64,000 bases of DNA from the NCBI GenBank assembly GCA_025602905.1, contig JAHLKI010000005.1, positions 868,001 to 932,000 on the forward strand, in the 5' to 3' direction. How positions within the stretch are numbered: the first letter of the stretch is position 1; every line of letters starts with the position of its first letter. Shown in pieces: positions 8,751 to 19,916 of this stretch. The DNA comes from Phlyctochytrium arcticum (taxonomy: Eukaryota > Chytridiomycota > Chytridiomycetes > Chytridiales > Chytridiaceae). A program made the translations under genes and the position numbers. The notes under the pieces were generated by a model. That model made no database searches. It saw nothing but the letters and a program-made list of their open reading frames with translations, and was not told the DNA's origin.

Positions 8751-10575
8751 TTATGGGTCAAGAAAATGCTGGGCCCAAACTTCCCAATCATCCTCTTCAT
8801 CATCACCCTGTTCAGGAAACTCCTCGTCTTGGGACCGCGTGATTCCAGCAAAAAGCATATTGTAGCAAGTGGAGTGGTGGTCGTTGTAGTGTTTGTAAGG
8901 GTTGGCGGCCGCGACTGTTACGCCGCAGAGGTAGCAGAAATGAGTGTTGCAGAGCTGGCAAATCATATGGTTGCATCCGCTCGTTTTTTCGACGGATGCT
9001 GAGCAGGTCTGCAAAGAAATGAGTTAAGTCGGTGAGTAAAAGAAGGAAACTCAATAGATAATACGGTACCGGACAACTCTGCGAATTCTCCTCTTTCCAG
9101 ATCCTCGTCTCCTTTTCATCCTCCCACTCCCGCACCATCCGCTCCAGCGTCTTTTTCCCGTACTTGACTTCCATCCGGCGCATCGGACCGACTTGTCCAG
9201 CATCCCGGGCCGCCACGTATTCTTTGCTGACTCGATCCCAGTGCCGCACGCGACAAAACTGGGCGCTCCCGTGCCAGCCCATCGAGCACATGTGGCAGAA
9301 GGCGAATTGGCAGGCTGGGCAGATGCAGAGTTTAGGTTGGGATGGGTCGCGGATGACGGGGGATTGACAGGTGGGGCGGGGGCAGTAGGTTACATCTGTG
9401 CGGAGGGAGAGATTGTGGGCTTCTATCAGGGATGTGTACCGGGAGATAAGGTCCGGCGAGAGGGAGAGGGGTTGCAGATCGGTCGGTGACAATGGCGGTG
9501 GAGGTGGTGGTGCGGAAGATGCCGCAGAAGGGGTGGAAGGGGTGTCAGCCGGGGCAGTGGGGGTAGTAGTCCCTTTACTTGACGCAGCCAATGCGCGCAC
9601 TTTCTTACATGCCGGGTCCAGACACCCCACCAATAACGGTGATCCTTCCGTGATGAGAATAGTGAAATACCCCCGGACACACTCGCGACAAAAGACGTGC
9701 CCGCACCCACCAAACCGAAAACAGGCGGTACCCAACCGAGTCTCAAAACAGACTCCACAGGTGTACACTGTGCTTTCAAATTCCGCATGAATGAGGCGGG
9801 TATCGGTCGTCAACAAATAGTCGGTCATGCGGTTTAGGTACGGAGTCGGGTTGGTCGCGGGGGGGACTTCCAGCTTAATGATGGCTTGTGTTGAGTCACT
9901 AGTCTGTGTTTCGTCCGTTTGTTGGACGACTTGCATCATAAACGCAACTGTCTCTTCGGCGAATAGGTATAGACAAACATCCTTCTCGGCCTCCCACTGA
10001 GCCGTGAGTCGAGAATGAAGTAAGGTGCGTTGCCGGGCGGTCAGCCAGCGGCACGCAATGCTGAGATCGGGAGCGGATCGGGATGGATAGGTGACTGGGA
10101 AATGAAATGCTAATGTAATAGGGGGGAGGAATCGGACAGACAAATGAGAGTTTTGGATCTCGGTAGTCTGGATGACTGGTACTGTGGATGACGATGAGCC
10201 CTCTGGCTCAGGTATGGGATTTGGCTGGGCCACTACTGATTCCGCCTTGTTGATGCCATTCCCCCTCCTCCCATCCCCTATATCCTCATCCCGATCTTCA
10301 ATCCGTAAAAGTATGGTCATCTCGCACCCCTCCCCAAAATCCATCGTTACCGCCAATTGCCCCGATATTGTGCCATCCACTCTTCGCTCATGACTAAACT
10401 CCTTCTGATAGATAGCCTCATCACAAGGTCGCAAGTGAGTATCATCAGTCAGGCCAAGTAAACAAATTTAACCAGTGAAAACGGCCCCTACCTCCAATGC
10501 AAGTACTTCATTTTCCTGACTTTCCCGGTTGTCGTCCAGCTCGGCTTGGGTTATATCTTTGACATCGTTTTCCAT
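8751..10575 (-). CDS. RWD-RBR E3 ubiquitin ligase (RNF14-like)
   Basis: Model: complement(8751..9008, 9070..10416, 10492..10575), 562 residues. Introns are 61 nt (9009-9069) and 75 nt (10417-10491). After splicing, the N terminus reads NEVLALEAIYQKEF, a typical RWD start, and the RWD domain reaches about residue 180. RING1 begins CGVCFETR at about 248. The IBR follows at about 360-430 (CPRPTC...CPACQFAFC). RING2 is rebuilt across the intron as CPTCSASVEKTSGCNHM; by analogy with HHARI the Cys in GCNHM is the thioester-forming catalytic residue. The tail is acidic. Order and RWD domain match RNF14/ARA54 and yeast Itt1. The ATG at 10575 is the first in frame; an upstream extension reaches only a GTG. 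Confidence 0.9.
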
Positions 10576-11413
10576 TGCCCACCACGTTGATTTTTGTCGG
10601 AGGACCAACGGAGGAAACTGCAAACTCTGGGCTATATGCCCATGTTTACGGGTTTTCGAGGAGTTTTTGAGGAGGGAAAAATCCTGCGCCAGCGGGATTG
10701 TTTTTGGTCGAGTGGGTTTGGGACTCGCGTCGAATGCCAAGGGTTTCAGTTCGAATCCTGCTCTGAGCACCTTTTTAGCTAGCCTTCAAATGAAAAGTTG
10801 CGTGGTCGTGAAGACAGAAAAAAATTCCTTATAATAGAACATACATGGCAAAACATCCTTGCATTTTACAGTGCAGAGAAACCCTGACTACTCATTAGAC
10901 CATCGACGGGCACATTATTATTGTTGTAGAAACTACGAAAACTACTACGTCCTCTGTTTACATTGATGGTGTGATGAGTGGCAAGCGACTTTAAGCTTCA
11001 TCCAGAAGCAAACAGCGCGAAGGAGCACTTGGCTCTCGCGGAAAGACCTTAGCCAGTCATTTCGCTTCAAGCCGTTCGACAGATCAAGCAACAGCCGTTA
11101 ATGCAGCTACTGCGCAATCCGACCTCCAAAATGCATCTGCTGCGCAACCCACTGCCTCTGACCTTTTTTCCCAGACACCCGCATTGGATGCGGCAACTCC
11201 TTCCACTACCAACATGATCATCGCCGATGTCTTGAACGAGCAACACATATCTTCCTCCGCTAGCGCCGCAACCGATCAATCAGGCAATACAGCGCCGCAA
11301 CCATCCGACAGGAGAGCCCCGCACGATCTGAAGACGAACGCATCGCAGAGGAGCGACCGGAACGAGCTGCTGAAGATGGCGCCCAACGACAACCTTTTCC
11401 GTTCCCTAGTCAC
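10576..11413. other. Intergenic, with tRNA-like boxes but no tRNA
   Basis: Upstream region of the RBR gene. On the + strand a TGGTCGAGTGG A-box-like and an AGTTCGAATCC B-box-like string lie about 40 bp apart near 10706-10756, followed by a T run, but acceptor and T stems do not pair (see rejected items). A frame at 11184-11417 (+) and an open stretch at 11264-11413 in the frame of the next ORF could be part of that gene, but no ATG or domain supports it. Confidence 0.5.
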
Positions 11414-12052
11414 ATGAAAGTTAATCCCAAGATGACGAGCGCGGCATGGGCTCTGCTGGAGCAGCTGCCAGCTCTCGAAGGCAATATGTACAGCAGCCAG
11501 GCAGACTTCGTCAAGTGGATCCGAACAGTGGTTAAATACTGTGATAAGGCCAAGCTGGCGCTTCCATTCAATGACTTCTGGATCGAACCGATCAACCCGG
11601 CCTTCAGTTCTCTTGAAAATACTCACCTATCGGCGTACAAGTTTCCGGTACTGGAGCATTTCTTCTTGATGGTGATAATTGATGCCGCTTTTTGCTTTCA
11701 ACCCCTAATGACTCCAAGCCTGCAAGCTGTCTTTCTTTGGATCCCCGAGATGCAATTCGCAGGGTTATTGCAAGGAAACAAGCCTTGCTGTCCTCATTGT
11801 AAAAGCTCAGCCAAGGTTACGCGTGAAGGTTTGAATAGGTATACTCGTAGGGTTGTGCTGGATGATCGGGTTGGAGAACTACTGAGCTATCGTTACGAAT
11901 GTGCCGACTGCGTCCGCAAATCCGGCCACAAACAACGTGAGAAGAGCCACGCTGCTGAAACCAGTACCGTGCGCGGCACATTCAACTGCCATGATCAAGT
12001 TGTAATCGACCTCATGGCGCCCTCTACCAACGGATTCGATGCGACAAGATGA
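11414..12052 (+). CDS. Unrecognised Cys-containing ORF, possible mobile-element relic
   Basis: 212 codons from an ATG at 11414; the frame is open upstream to 11264. The C-terminal half holds two CxxC pairs, CPHC near residue 127 and CADC near 164, around a LNRYTRRVV strand. This spacing resembles a Cys-rich domain I have seen in large fungal and animal ORFs of suspected transposon origin, but I cannot name the family with confidence. The stop at 12050 overlaps the start of the next ORF by 14 nt in another frame. The two may be halves of one frameshifted or spliced gene. No catalytic domain is visible. Confidence 0.4.
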   Translation: MKVNPKMTSAAWALLEQLPALEGNMYSSQADFVKWIRTVVKYCDKAKLALPFNDFWIEPINPAFSSLENTHLSAYKFPVLEHFFLMVIIDAAFCFQPLMTPSLQAVFLWIPEMQFAGLLQGNKPCCPHCKSSAKVTREGLNRYTRRVVLDDRVGELLSYRYECADCVRKSGHKQREKSHAAETSTVRGTFNCHDQVVIDLMAPSTNGFDATR

Positions 12053-12653
12053 TTCCGCAGAAAACATCGGGGGTTTAAATACAGGGAACGAAGCCGTCGG
12101 GAATGGGGAGGTGGAGACGTTCGACGGTGAACGTTCACCTCTGAACGACGAGCTTGGCGGATACAACCCTGCAGATGAGCCGCAGCAAGGGTACCAAGAT
12201 GCCATGGATGAAGAGACTGGAGCACCTTCAGAAGAAAGACCGAGTGATGAGCCGGGCCAAGCAGATTCAGAACAAGGAACACCGAATGATGAGCCGGGCC
12301 ATGAAGTAAGGGATCTCTCAACGAATGCGACCAATCCTGATGCACCAGCAATCGGACCAACAACTTCCACCTCTACCGGGCCCAGTTCAGACACCACCTC
12401 TCCGCCTCAGGCTAGCAACGCTGAGGCAACTAACGAAATTCCTCCGGAAAAGGCACAGTGCCAGGTGTGCGGCCATTACGTCCGAGCATACCAAAATTGG
12501 CATGGCAGGGGTAGAGCAGATTGCAAAACGCCTGAATCATTCCGAGTTCTGAAGTGCGGCTGTAGAAGAGGCAGGCGACATCTGGCGAAGTCTGCGGAAC
12601 ACTATCATGCTTGCACTTGCACTCCCTGTACCAGCCTAGTATCGAAAGAGTAA
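12039..12653 (+). CDS. Acidic ORF with C-terminal Cys/His cluster
   Basis: 204 codons from the ATG at 12039, overlapping the previous ORF by 14 nt. Residues 10-140 are low-complexity and acidic, rich in E, D, P, S and T, with repeated DEPG motifs. The end carries a dense cluster CQVCGHY...C...KCGCRRG...H.C.C..C that could bind zinc. The arrangement (ORF with CxxC pairs, then acidic linker, then Cys/His cluster, in shifted frames) suggests one protein broken by a frameshift or an unseen intron. The function is unknown. Confidence 0.4.
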   Translation: MRQDDSAENIGGLNTGNEAVGNGEVETFDGERSPLNDELGGYNPADEPQQGYQDAMDEETGAPSEERPSDEPGQADSEQGTPNDEPGHEVRDLSTNATNPDAPAIGPTTSTSTGPSSDTTSPPQASNAEATNEIPPEKAQCQVCGHYVRAYQNWHGRGRADCKTPESFRVLKCGCRRGRRHLAKSAEHYHACTCTPCTSLVSKE

Positions 12654-13963
12654 AGTTGTCGCTGAAGTCTGTCAAAAGACGTTTTAGTATCATTTTTTAA
12701 CTGTTTAATGTATTTTTCATATCAACCATATAAAGTCTGCAGTCCAATTGTCGTTTCTGATGGATCAAAATGCTCGTTCTACTCTTGTTCTACTCGCAGA
12801 TTCCGAGATTCAGCACGCGTTGTCGGAGTGCCCGGCGGAGTGCCTGCCTTGAGTTGCCCTGAGTTGCGGGCTTAGCCGGGCTATGGTTGCCTTGAGGCCC
12901 TTGATTTGCCCTGATTCGCCCTAAGTCGAGTCATTCATAGGCGTCTCGCCAAACTCTGGGATTCTTGGCAAGCGGCGGCTGGTCGCGATCCCAAGAAGGG
13001 AACCTCCTGAATGTAGCACTTGCCGCCGCTTAGGTGAAGGAGAGAGAGAAAGGGTCACGCTGCTTCTCACATAGCTTGTCCCAACCGCGGAAAGTAATCA
13101 GGTACATACTACTGATGTTGTAGAGGTGGAATATTAAAGCCTAACTTGATTCAACATAGCTTTTTTCCTTTACCGTTCGCACTATCTAATTATTTAGTAT
13201 TCCTACATGTCAGATTCCAATATTTTCCCCCACTTAAAGAACATAAATAGCCCCATCCAGATTTCAAAGTTGCGCATTAGATTCATTATTCCTTACCATG
13301 ATAATGCGAGCCTGTCTACTATCATGTGTGTGAATCAAACAAATGCTGGTGGTGAAAAATATGAAAACACAGTAGTAAAACTCTTGGAAGGGAATGTTTG
13401 TTCAATACAAGCCTGATACAAGCTGTGGAAGCTTGAGGATAGAATGCAAGAGCCTTGGAGTGCTGCGCGGATATTTGAGCCAATATGGTGAGAATTTAAC
13501 CTTATTCGGCCAAATTACGCAGGTCACATGCCGCCCCAGGGGTGCTCACGTCCCGCATGAGTCACGTCGGTTGTTGGTATGACAATGAATGTGATGCACA
13601 GCGCTATTGTCATTCGGAATCTACCGGAAGATATTGTTGTTTCGTCACCCGATTTGTCCCGACCATTCTCTATGTTTGCACACTTTCATAAGAGGCAGAT
13701 GTTTATAATATCATACTTGCCATTGGCCTTGGCGAGCTACAGAAACTATTGATTACTTGCGTACCTGCGAAAGAGTCTTTTCGTCAGGCCAAAATAATGT
13801 AATGTACCTTCAGTAATAACAAGAACTGACGCGACGCGAGTTGCGACGTGGCAAGCCATCATTCGTTCAGCGTTTTCAGAAAGGAACTTTCAGAAGAAAA
13901 CCTAGAGCAAAATCCTCCACTGAAATCTGTTAGTTCTGAAGACTAAAACGAACTCGATCAAGC
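12654..13963. other. Gene-poor stretch
   Basis: 1.3 kb without a convincing gene. At about 12840-12925 short degenerate TTGCCCTGA(G/T)TTGC-type motifs repeat. 13100-13560 is AT-rich. The last few hundred bases probably contain the promoter of the short-chain dehydrogenase. Confidence 0.55.
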
Positions 13964-14971
13964 ATGCCTTCCCTATCAGTCGTTCGCGCCCACAATGGTT
14001 TGATAAACCTCGCCAATAAACGCTTTCTCGTCGTGGGAGGGACCTCGGGTATCGGTCGCGGGATTGCCATCAAACTTGCCCATCTCAAAGCATCAGTTTC
14101 GGTTGCAGGTCGCAACCAAACGGCTGGCAATGAAATCGTCGGAATCTGCAAGGAGGCCAACCCAACTGGAACTCATGAATTTTGTCCAATTGACTTGACG
14201 CTCATGAAGGACGTGAAGCGATTTGCAGCCGAATTTCAGGCACGACACGACAGCCTGTTTGGATTGGTCATCTCCGCAGGCATCATGACTTTGGACGGAC
14301 GCACGGAAACGATGGAAGGCATTGATCGCAAGTTGGCGACGCATTACTACGGCCGCGCGTTATTGATTCGCGAGCTGATTCCATCACTGGAGAAAGCGCA
14401 TGCATCACTAGCCACAGGGAACGACCCGTCATTGAAGGATGTGCGAGTTCTGTCAGTGTTCTCGGCAGGATTTGGCAACCCGGTAGATGAGAACGATATG
14501 GATCTGAAAAACACGTACACGATTGCGCGCGCAGCGGGGGCCGCTGCTACCTACAATGATCTTATGGTCAATGTACGTGAACCCCCTTGTTCACTCCCGT
14601 GTATAAACCATGTACTAATGTTTTATTACCCCCAGGCCCTTAGTGAACGCCACCCATCACTTTCCTTCATCCACGCTCTGCCTGGAGCGGTGGACACCGG
14701 CTTGATGCATAACCTTCCGGCATACATCAGATGGCCCGCAAAGCTTCTTACCCCATTTCTCACCAGTATCGATCAATGTGGCGAGTGGATGTGCTACAAC
14801 CTCACTGCGCCAGAGTTTTCTGCCAAGGCTACCTCACCCGAACAAGAGGGTTGGTACTTGGTCGGACGACACTCAGATAAAATGGCACCCAAAAAATATC
14901 ATTCTCGAGAGAACATGGAAAAGATCTGGTCACACACTGAGCAGCTCTGGGAGAAAGCTTTGAAGGCGTAG
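13964..14971 (+). CDS. Atypical short-chain dehydrogenase/reductase
   Basis: Model: join(13964..14572, 14636..14971), 314 residues. The intron of 63 nt begins GTACGT, contains TACTAATG and ends CCCCCAG. It is stop-free and a multiple of three. The Rossmann cofactor motif VVGGTSGIGRGIA lies near residue 25, followed by AGRN (NADPH-type) and a VISAGIM strand in place of NNAG. A catalytic Ser is likely in SVFSAGFG, but the usual YxxxK is not seen: the candidate Tyr lies in NTYTIARAAG. Fungi have a group of such short-chain dehydrogenases with a YND motif after this point (here TYNDLMV). Substrate unknown; the oxidoreductase fold is clear. Confidence 0.85.
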   Translation: MPSLSVVRAHNGLINLANKRFLVVGGTSGIGRGIAIKLAHLKASVSVAGRNQTAGNEIVGICKEANPTGTHEFCPIDLTLMKDVKRFAAEFQARHDSLFGLVISAGIMTLDGRTETMEGIDRKLATHYYGRALLIRELIPSLEKAHASLATGNDPSLKDVRVLSVFSAGFGNPVDENDMDLKNTYTIARAAGAAATYNDLMVNVREPPCSLPCINHVLMFYYPQALSERHPSLSFIHALPGAVDTGLMHNLPAYIRWPAKLLTPFLTSIDQCGEWMCYNLTAPEFSAKATSPEQEGWYLVGRHSDKMAPKKYHSRENMEKIWSHTEQLWEKALKA

Positions 14972-15816
14972 TTTTCAACTCCCGGTTTGTCTTCCGTTGT
15001 TTGTTGGTGCCCCAGTTTAGGCCTAGACTTTCCGGGTAGGAGATGAAATATACTCTGGGCTCAAGTTCACTCTGCAAATCTTGACATTTCATTGCCATCT
15101 GGATGGGCGGGTTTCTAGAAGGCCCAAAACTATATCGAGAAAATGGACTTCCAGGGGCTGCCTCCAAGACCTCCAGGTCGGCTCCACATATGGCTACCTA
15201 GATCACCCATCTGATATTTGTTGGGGCAGAAGCTGTTTATTTGTAATTCATTTTGGGGATTACCGTAACTTTATTTCTAATTCGGTAAAAAGTAGCTAAT
15301 AAAAGGCTCCTAGAGCAAATCGGGTACACACCCGTAAATATGCGGCTGTTTTCTGGGATGCTCACCATCAACCTGATCATTTTCCCTCCTATAAGTAGCT
15401 CTGTAATCTTTTCTAATCCGACCAGAAAGTTACCGTTACTCTGAAAAGTTTATGACAAAAGACATCCAAGGTCCGCTTCTCATTTCGCATCATCGTTCTG
15501 GCATGGCCCATCAGTCCACTCAAATTGCGAGAGTGGCCAATCCCGGAATCTGTTCACTGTGACAATACCCTGAACCAGCTCCTTGTTCTGACCCTGCGTA
15601 CCCCCAACGGCGAAGCTTCACCCAGTTTACCATCTCTGCTACTTCTTGATTCGTTTTGATCGCGGATGTCAAAGATCTAAATATTGCCATTCAACATTAC
15701 GAGCTTCGAGGAACTCATCTTTCTGATATCCGGATCGGGCAGGGAATTTCCGCTCGTCTTATGCTTCTAGACCGCTCATTTCCCCAAGTCATTTTCTGTT
15801 GTTTAGTCAGGTCATC
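14972..15816. other. Intergenic, presumed kinase promoter and leader
   Basis: 845 bp between the dehydrogenase and kinase genes, both on +. There is no TATA-like site of note and no repeat. A GTTTAGTCAG just before the kinase ATG could be a 3' splice site of a leader intron, but this is speculative. Confidence 0.5.
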
Positions 15817-18800
15817 ATGGACGTGGTAGATTTGGACTCACCGTGGGAACAGAATCTAGCACTGCGCAAGTTCCCGCGTTACGGTGACCCTTCACAGGCA
15901 CCTCCAACCCGTTCACCCAGTCCTTCCGGCGCAACGTCACCAGCGTTCTCCCCAAAATCAAGCGCGTGCCAGTCGGGGACCGACAGCAGCAACGATCCAC
16001 TTGTCCCGTTGAGCTTAGCTGATGATATTGCAAGAAGAGATGGTACCGGTAGTCAAGATAGTGTTGAGAGTCGGAGGGGTCTGGCATTGGATCCAATCGA
16101 AGAAGTGGACAAGGAAACAGGTTCAATAGGCGAAGCAAGTGCGTCTATTGCAGCGGAGGGTGGTCTCATCAGCATCACCAGAAAAGCAAGCATCGTAGAA
16201 ATTCGCACCAAAACTGAAAAGCTGGAATTATCTATAGATGAAATTCGGAAACCGCGGACGGAAGTTTGCGAAAAGTTACGAGGGGACGCGATGAATGAAC
16301 TTCCTCCAGAAGAGGAAACCGAAAGAGCCACTGGAAGCCAACATCACTCATTGCCTGAGCCAACCACGTATATTTTCAGTCCACTATTTTCAACTCCCGG
16401 CCGCAAGAACACCCTCTTACAGAGACTGTTCAACAACAAGTCTGAGGTGGAAGTGCCGGACGAGATCGTTATTGAACGTCCATCGGTCACGTCGGCCGGC
16501 TCCCCACTGGATTCCGGTACACGGGAGCAGAACGCGTCAAAATCTAGTGAGATGTATGGTAGCATGGGAAGAAGCCTAGGGGCTGTGGGTTCCGGATCGG
16601 AAAGTCGCGAGGAGACTGTGACCAAGGAAACTAATCGGGAGGAGGTTCTCGAGTTCATTCATCTACTTCACTACCCTGGGTCAATGCACAGTGATCACGT
16701 CATTCCGGCATCGGCTCTGCGACAGAGAGAACCTGAGAGCAACCACAACCATCATCGCAATAAAGCAGAGCAGCTCATGTGGAAATTATTTCACCTCAAA
16801 TCCGACGAAGACCGGGGGCGGGAACGAGAGAAGGAGCGATCAAAGCTGATCCGCGAGCAAGCGCTCAAACACCACCAACAACTGGTAGCACATCTAGATG
16901 GAAGCGGTAGTGAATCCTCAGCGGTACCCTCCCCTCAAGATAGTCGGCCCTCAAACACGTCTGGCTATTTTGTGCCCTGTTCGGTGAACGATAACGACAT
17001 TATCGGACCTCCAACCTCAGCCTCTGCTGCCTCACCTATTGAACCTGCGCGTTTGCCTCCTTCAACAGAATCAGTATCCCCAACCAAGTCAAGAACACGG
17101 CCAAATCGCTCCCAATCGACCAATTCCCGATTAAGTAGCCAAAAAGGGCAGGGCAAAGACGGGGGAAGCGAGGAAGTTCATACTACCCCGAGTCTTTTCA
17201 AAGACTTCCTGAATACCAGGCACCGTCGTACCGCATCAGCATCCGCTACCCCTGCTTTGTCCAACGCTCCAGACTCTCCTTCATCACCTGCTTCAACGGA
17301 TGCACAAGCGTCTGCGTGCATTACTCCGAATGGCAATCAGGTAGCGCCAATTTCATCAACTACACATAGTGGTACCGGAACTCCCACACGTCAGGCTTCT
17401 ATGAAGCTCAATCGCAGTCAATCAGATGCATCCATGGCTGAGAAATACGGACGCGTTTCACGTAATGAGGTTCTTGGGAAGGGCGCAAATGCAACAGTCC
17501 GCTTGGTAAATGTCTATATCTTTCCTCAAAAAGAACGCTGAAATATTGATGAGAAGGGGCTCTTAGGCGCACAAAACATCTGGCCCAACCGCAACACAGC
17601 AGCAACCAGCCGAGACATTGTACGCTGTCAAGGAATTTAGGAAGCGTCGTCGAGATGAAACACAGCGAGAGTACATCAAAAAGGTCATTGCAGAGTTTTG
17701 CATTAGGTATGCTTTTTTTGTTTTGAATCATAGTCGCAAAAGCTCGAAGTTCTGACAATGTGCTATGCAGTTCCAACATGCACCATGAAAATGTGATTCA
17801 AACTGTCGATCTAATTCAAGATGAGGTATGTGCTACCAGCGTTGAGGATTTTTCAATACATTGAACCATTGGACGTAGCGTGACAGATGGTGCGAGGTCA
17901 TGGAGTATATGCCGGGTGGTGACTTATATACACTGCTGTCTCTCGGACAGCTCACCGACAACGACGAGATCCTCTGCTACTTCAAACAGTTGATTAGCGG
18001 TGTTGAGTACCTGCACAGTGTGGGTGTAGCGCATCGGGACTTGAAACCAGAGAATCTTCTTCTAGACGCGGAATGGAGAGTGCTCAAAATCACGGATTTT
18101 GGTAGGTCTTGTTGTTCACGCGTACTGGATGGCTACTGATGCAATCTGATCTTCTTATAGGCGCTGCGGAGGTATTTCGTACATGCTTCGAGAAGGTCTC
18201 TCGTCTTACATCTGGCGTACATGGTTCCGAGCCTTATATTGCCCCTGAGGAATGGACGGCAACCTCGTACGACGCGCCCAAAACGGATGTTTGGGCTTGT
18301 GGAATTATCTTTTATACTCTGCTACATACATCTATACCTTGGAGGGTTGCCAAGACATCTGATCAGCATTTCGCGCGCTATATGGGTTTCTTTAAGGGCA
18401 AAGTTGCCGTAGCGAATGCCGCATCAGCTGCTCCTGCACATCATGCTAGCGCTCTTCTTCCTGTTGGAAGTACCCCAAACAGCCCCTCGACAAATATATC
18501 CAGGTTTACATCTCCCAATGCTACCACAAACGTCTCCCCTGCACAATCTCTGAGTTCGATACCCAACGCGCTGCAGACCCCATCAAATGGCACGACCTCT
18601 TCTTCAGCTATATCACCACAATTGCGCCCCACCTCTCCAGCTTCAGATTATCTATCGCCTCGTACATCTGTCACCGCCATTTCCCGACCTATTCCACCGA
18701 GCCCCGTGGCCTCTTCTCGACCGTCCCATGGTTTTGCACCGTTTGACCGCACTAATCCCGCACTGCGAAATATTCTGTATCGAATGCTGGACCCGGATCC

Positions 18801-18924
18801 TGCAGAACGGTGGGGTATCCCCGAGATTGTTGCCGATGACTGGTTTAAGAGCGTGAACGCGTGTAACAAGGTCAAGTCAAGGCATCGACACGGGCAAAAG
18901 GACTGGGTTGGACCGCACACTTGA
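15817..18924 (+). CDS. HAL4/HAL5 (SAT4)-family Ser/Thr protein kinase
   Basis: Model: join(15817..17505, 17567..17706, 17771..17825, 17879..18101, 18161..18924), 956 residues. Residues 1-545 are low-complexity, Ser/Pro-rich and probably regulatory. The kinase domain starts with glycine loop [11 protein letters not shown] (about 553). The ATP-anchoring Lys is K585 (YAVKEF), then come [12 protein letters not shown], catalytic [11 protein letters not shown] followed by AAEVFR, and [12 protein letters not shown]. The GAAEVF and SEPYIAPEE motifs are hallmarks of the fungal HAL/NPR kinase group that regulates potassium and nutrient transporters at the plasma membrane. About 120 Ser/Pro-rich residues are inserted between MGFFKGK and the last helices ([17 protein letters not shown]). 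Introns are 53-64 nt. Splice choices were fixed by kinase motif continuity. Confidence 0.9.
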
Positions 18925-19435
18925 AATGGATGCTGCAAAATATTTAGCACTCACTTACGATAGCGCAGTATGTAGTCTACCAATTGTATGTAACCCTTAC
19001 CGTGCTGCCAGAGACAAACTACCACAAAACGTGGCTAGCTCTGATATACCCCAATATGTTGTTATGAACGAATGAAGGATCTGACTCACTCCGCATATCA
19101 TCAGTTTTCATTCAGCATTCAGCATATCATCAGGTTTGGGCTTACCCTGCCATTGCCAATTGAGTTGGCTTTTGAGTTTAAAATGCAGCTCGATAGAACC
19201 GCACGAGGCGGTTTTGCCAGTTTCGCGCCTTTTATTAGTGGAAGTAGAAACAATGAAGAGGAAAACAGTATGAAGGCTCAAGTAGATAAGTAGCAGTCCG
19301 GAATACACAACGACGGAGGGAATGGAAACAGTCAAAGAACTATATTGTGGGTGGAACTACGATGATATTGTTATCCCCAAGATAGCGACATTTCTGAAAT
19401 AAATAACGGGAAACCTCAGACGGTCGAGTTTGGTC

Positions 19436-19521
19436 TATGGGACTCCAGTAGTTTCTTTTCGCTTATGGGACGCCCAAAGTTTCTTTTCGACTTATTGGAC
19501 GCCCGTAGTTTCTTCTCGAAC
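19436..19521 (+). repeat. Three tandem 28/29-bp units
   Basis: Units at 19436-19463, 19464-19492 and 19493-19521 follow the pattern TAT(G/T)GGAC(T/G)CC, then GTTTCTT(T/C)TCG. They lie just left of the duplicated receptor segment. Confidence 0.85.
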
Positions 19522-19611
19522 TTTCCAGTAAAAATTCAGGACCAAACATTCAACCATACCAATGAGAGTATTTACGTCGCCATTCATTTTGAACATTATT
19601 CTTTTTCGAGT

Positions 19612-19629
19612 ACCGCCGGCTCCGGCGGT
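19612..19629. repeat. Perfect GC palindrome
   Basis: ACCGCCGG-CT-CCGGCGGT is an 8-bp perfect stem with a 2-nt centre, in otherwise AT-rich sequence at the left end of the duplicated region. Confidence 0.85.
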
Positions 19630-19650
19630 GCTAGACGAAATCGAATCCGA

Positions 19651-19720
19651 ACTTTGAGACTGGATTTTTCCGGAAGTGCATAAAAGTGGACGAGTGAAAC
19701 CCGAGCTCCCCCGATACCAT
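19651..19720 (+). repeat. Left direct repeat flanking receptor copy A
   Basis: About 70 bp containing ACTTTGAGACT, TTTCCGGAAGTGC and CCCGATACCAT. It matches 22400-22478, with the same order of motifs and a short insertion there. The two copies lie in direct orientation about 2.7 kb apart and bracket receptor copy A together with the RPAP2 fragment. Confidence 0.75.
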
Positions 19721-19901
19721 GTAAATTTGGGTCTCCCTGGGTTGTTCAACCCTTTCACCGTTAAATCTTTACTCTCCCGGGCATACCATTACCAATCTGT
19801 TCCCCGCCGCGTCACCAACCTTACCTTATTATTTCCATGTATCCATACATATGTACAATGGGGGAGGCACGGCCCAACTCAGGCTACCCTGACTGGCAGT
19901 T

Positions 19902-19916
19902 AGTCTGGTCCAGACT
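19902..19916. promoter_or_regulatory. Conserved 15-bp palindrome upstream of receptor copy A
   Basis: AGTCTGG-T-CCAGACT, a perfect palindrome around one base. It is retained upstream of copy B as AGTCTGG-C-CCAGACT (25687-25701) although surrounding sequence has diverged. It could be a dimeric protein binding site; this is inference. Confidence 0.45.

Larger units (their letters stand above)
18925..19650. other. Intergenic with small repeats
   Basis: 3' region of the kinase gene leading into the rearranged region. It contains a 29-bp tandem repeat and a perfect GC hairpin (separate entries). No gene is supported. Confidence 0.55.

Noticed and set aside
10700..10775. Possible tRNA gene: A-box-like TGGTCGAGTGG, B-box-like AGTTCGAATCC and a following T run on the + strand
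   Set aside because: The acceptor 3' side TCTGAGC has no complementary 5' strand, the T stem pairs at only one or two positions and no anticodon stem forms. At best it is a decayed tRNA-like piece.
11964..12060. Intron GTACCG...CCGCAG joining the two Cys-rich ORFs in frame
   Set aside because: Splice borders and phase fit, but it would delete a GTFNCHD...APS segment that appears to continue the Cys-containing domain; no branch site is convincing.
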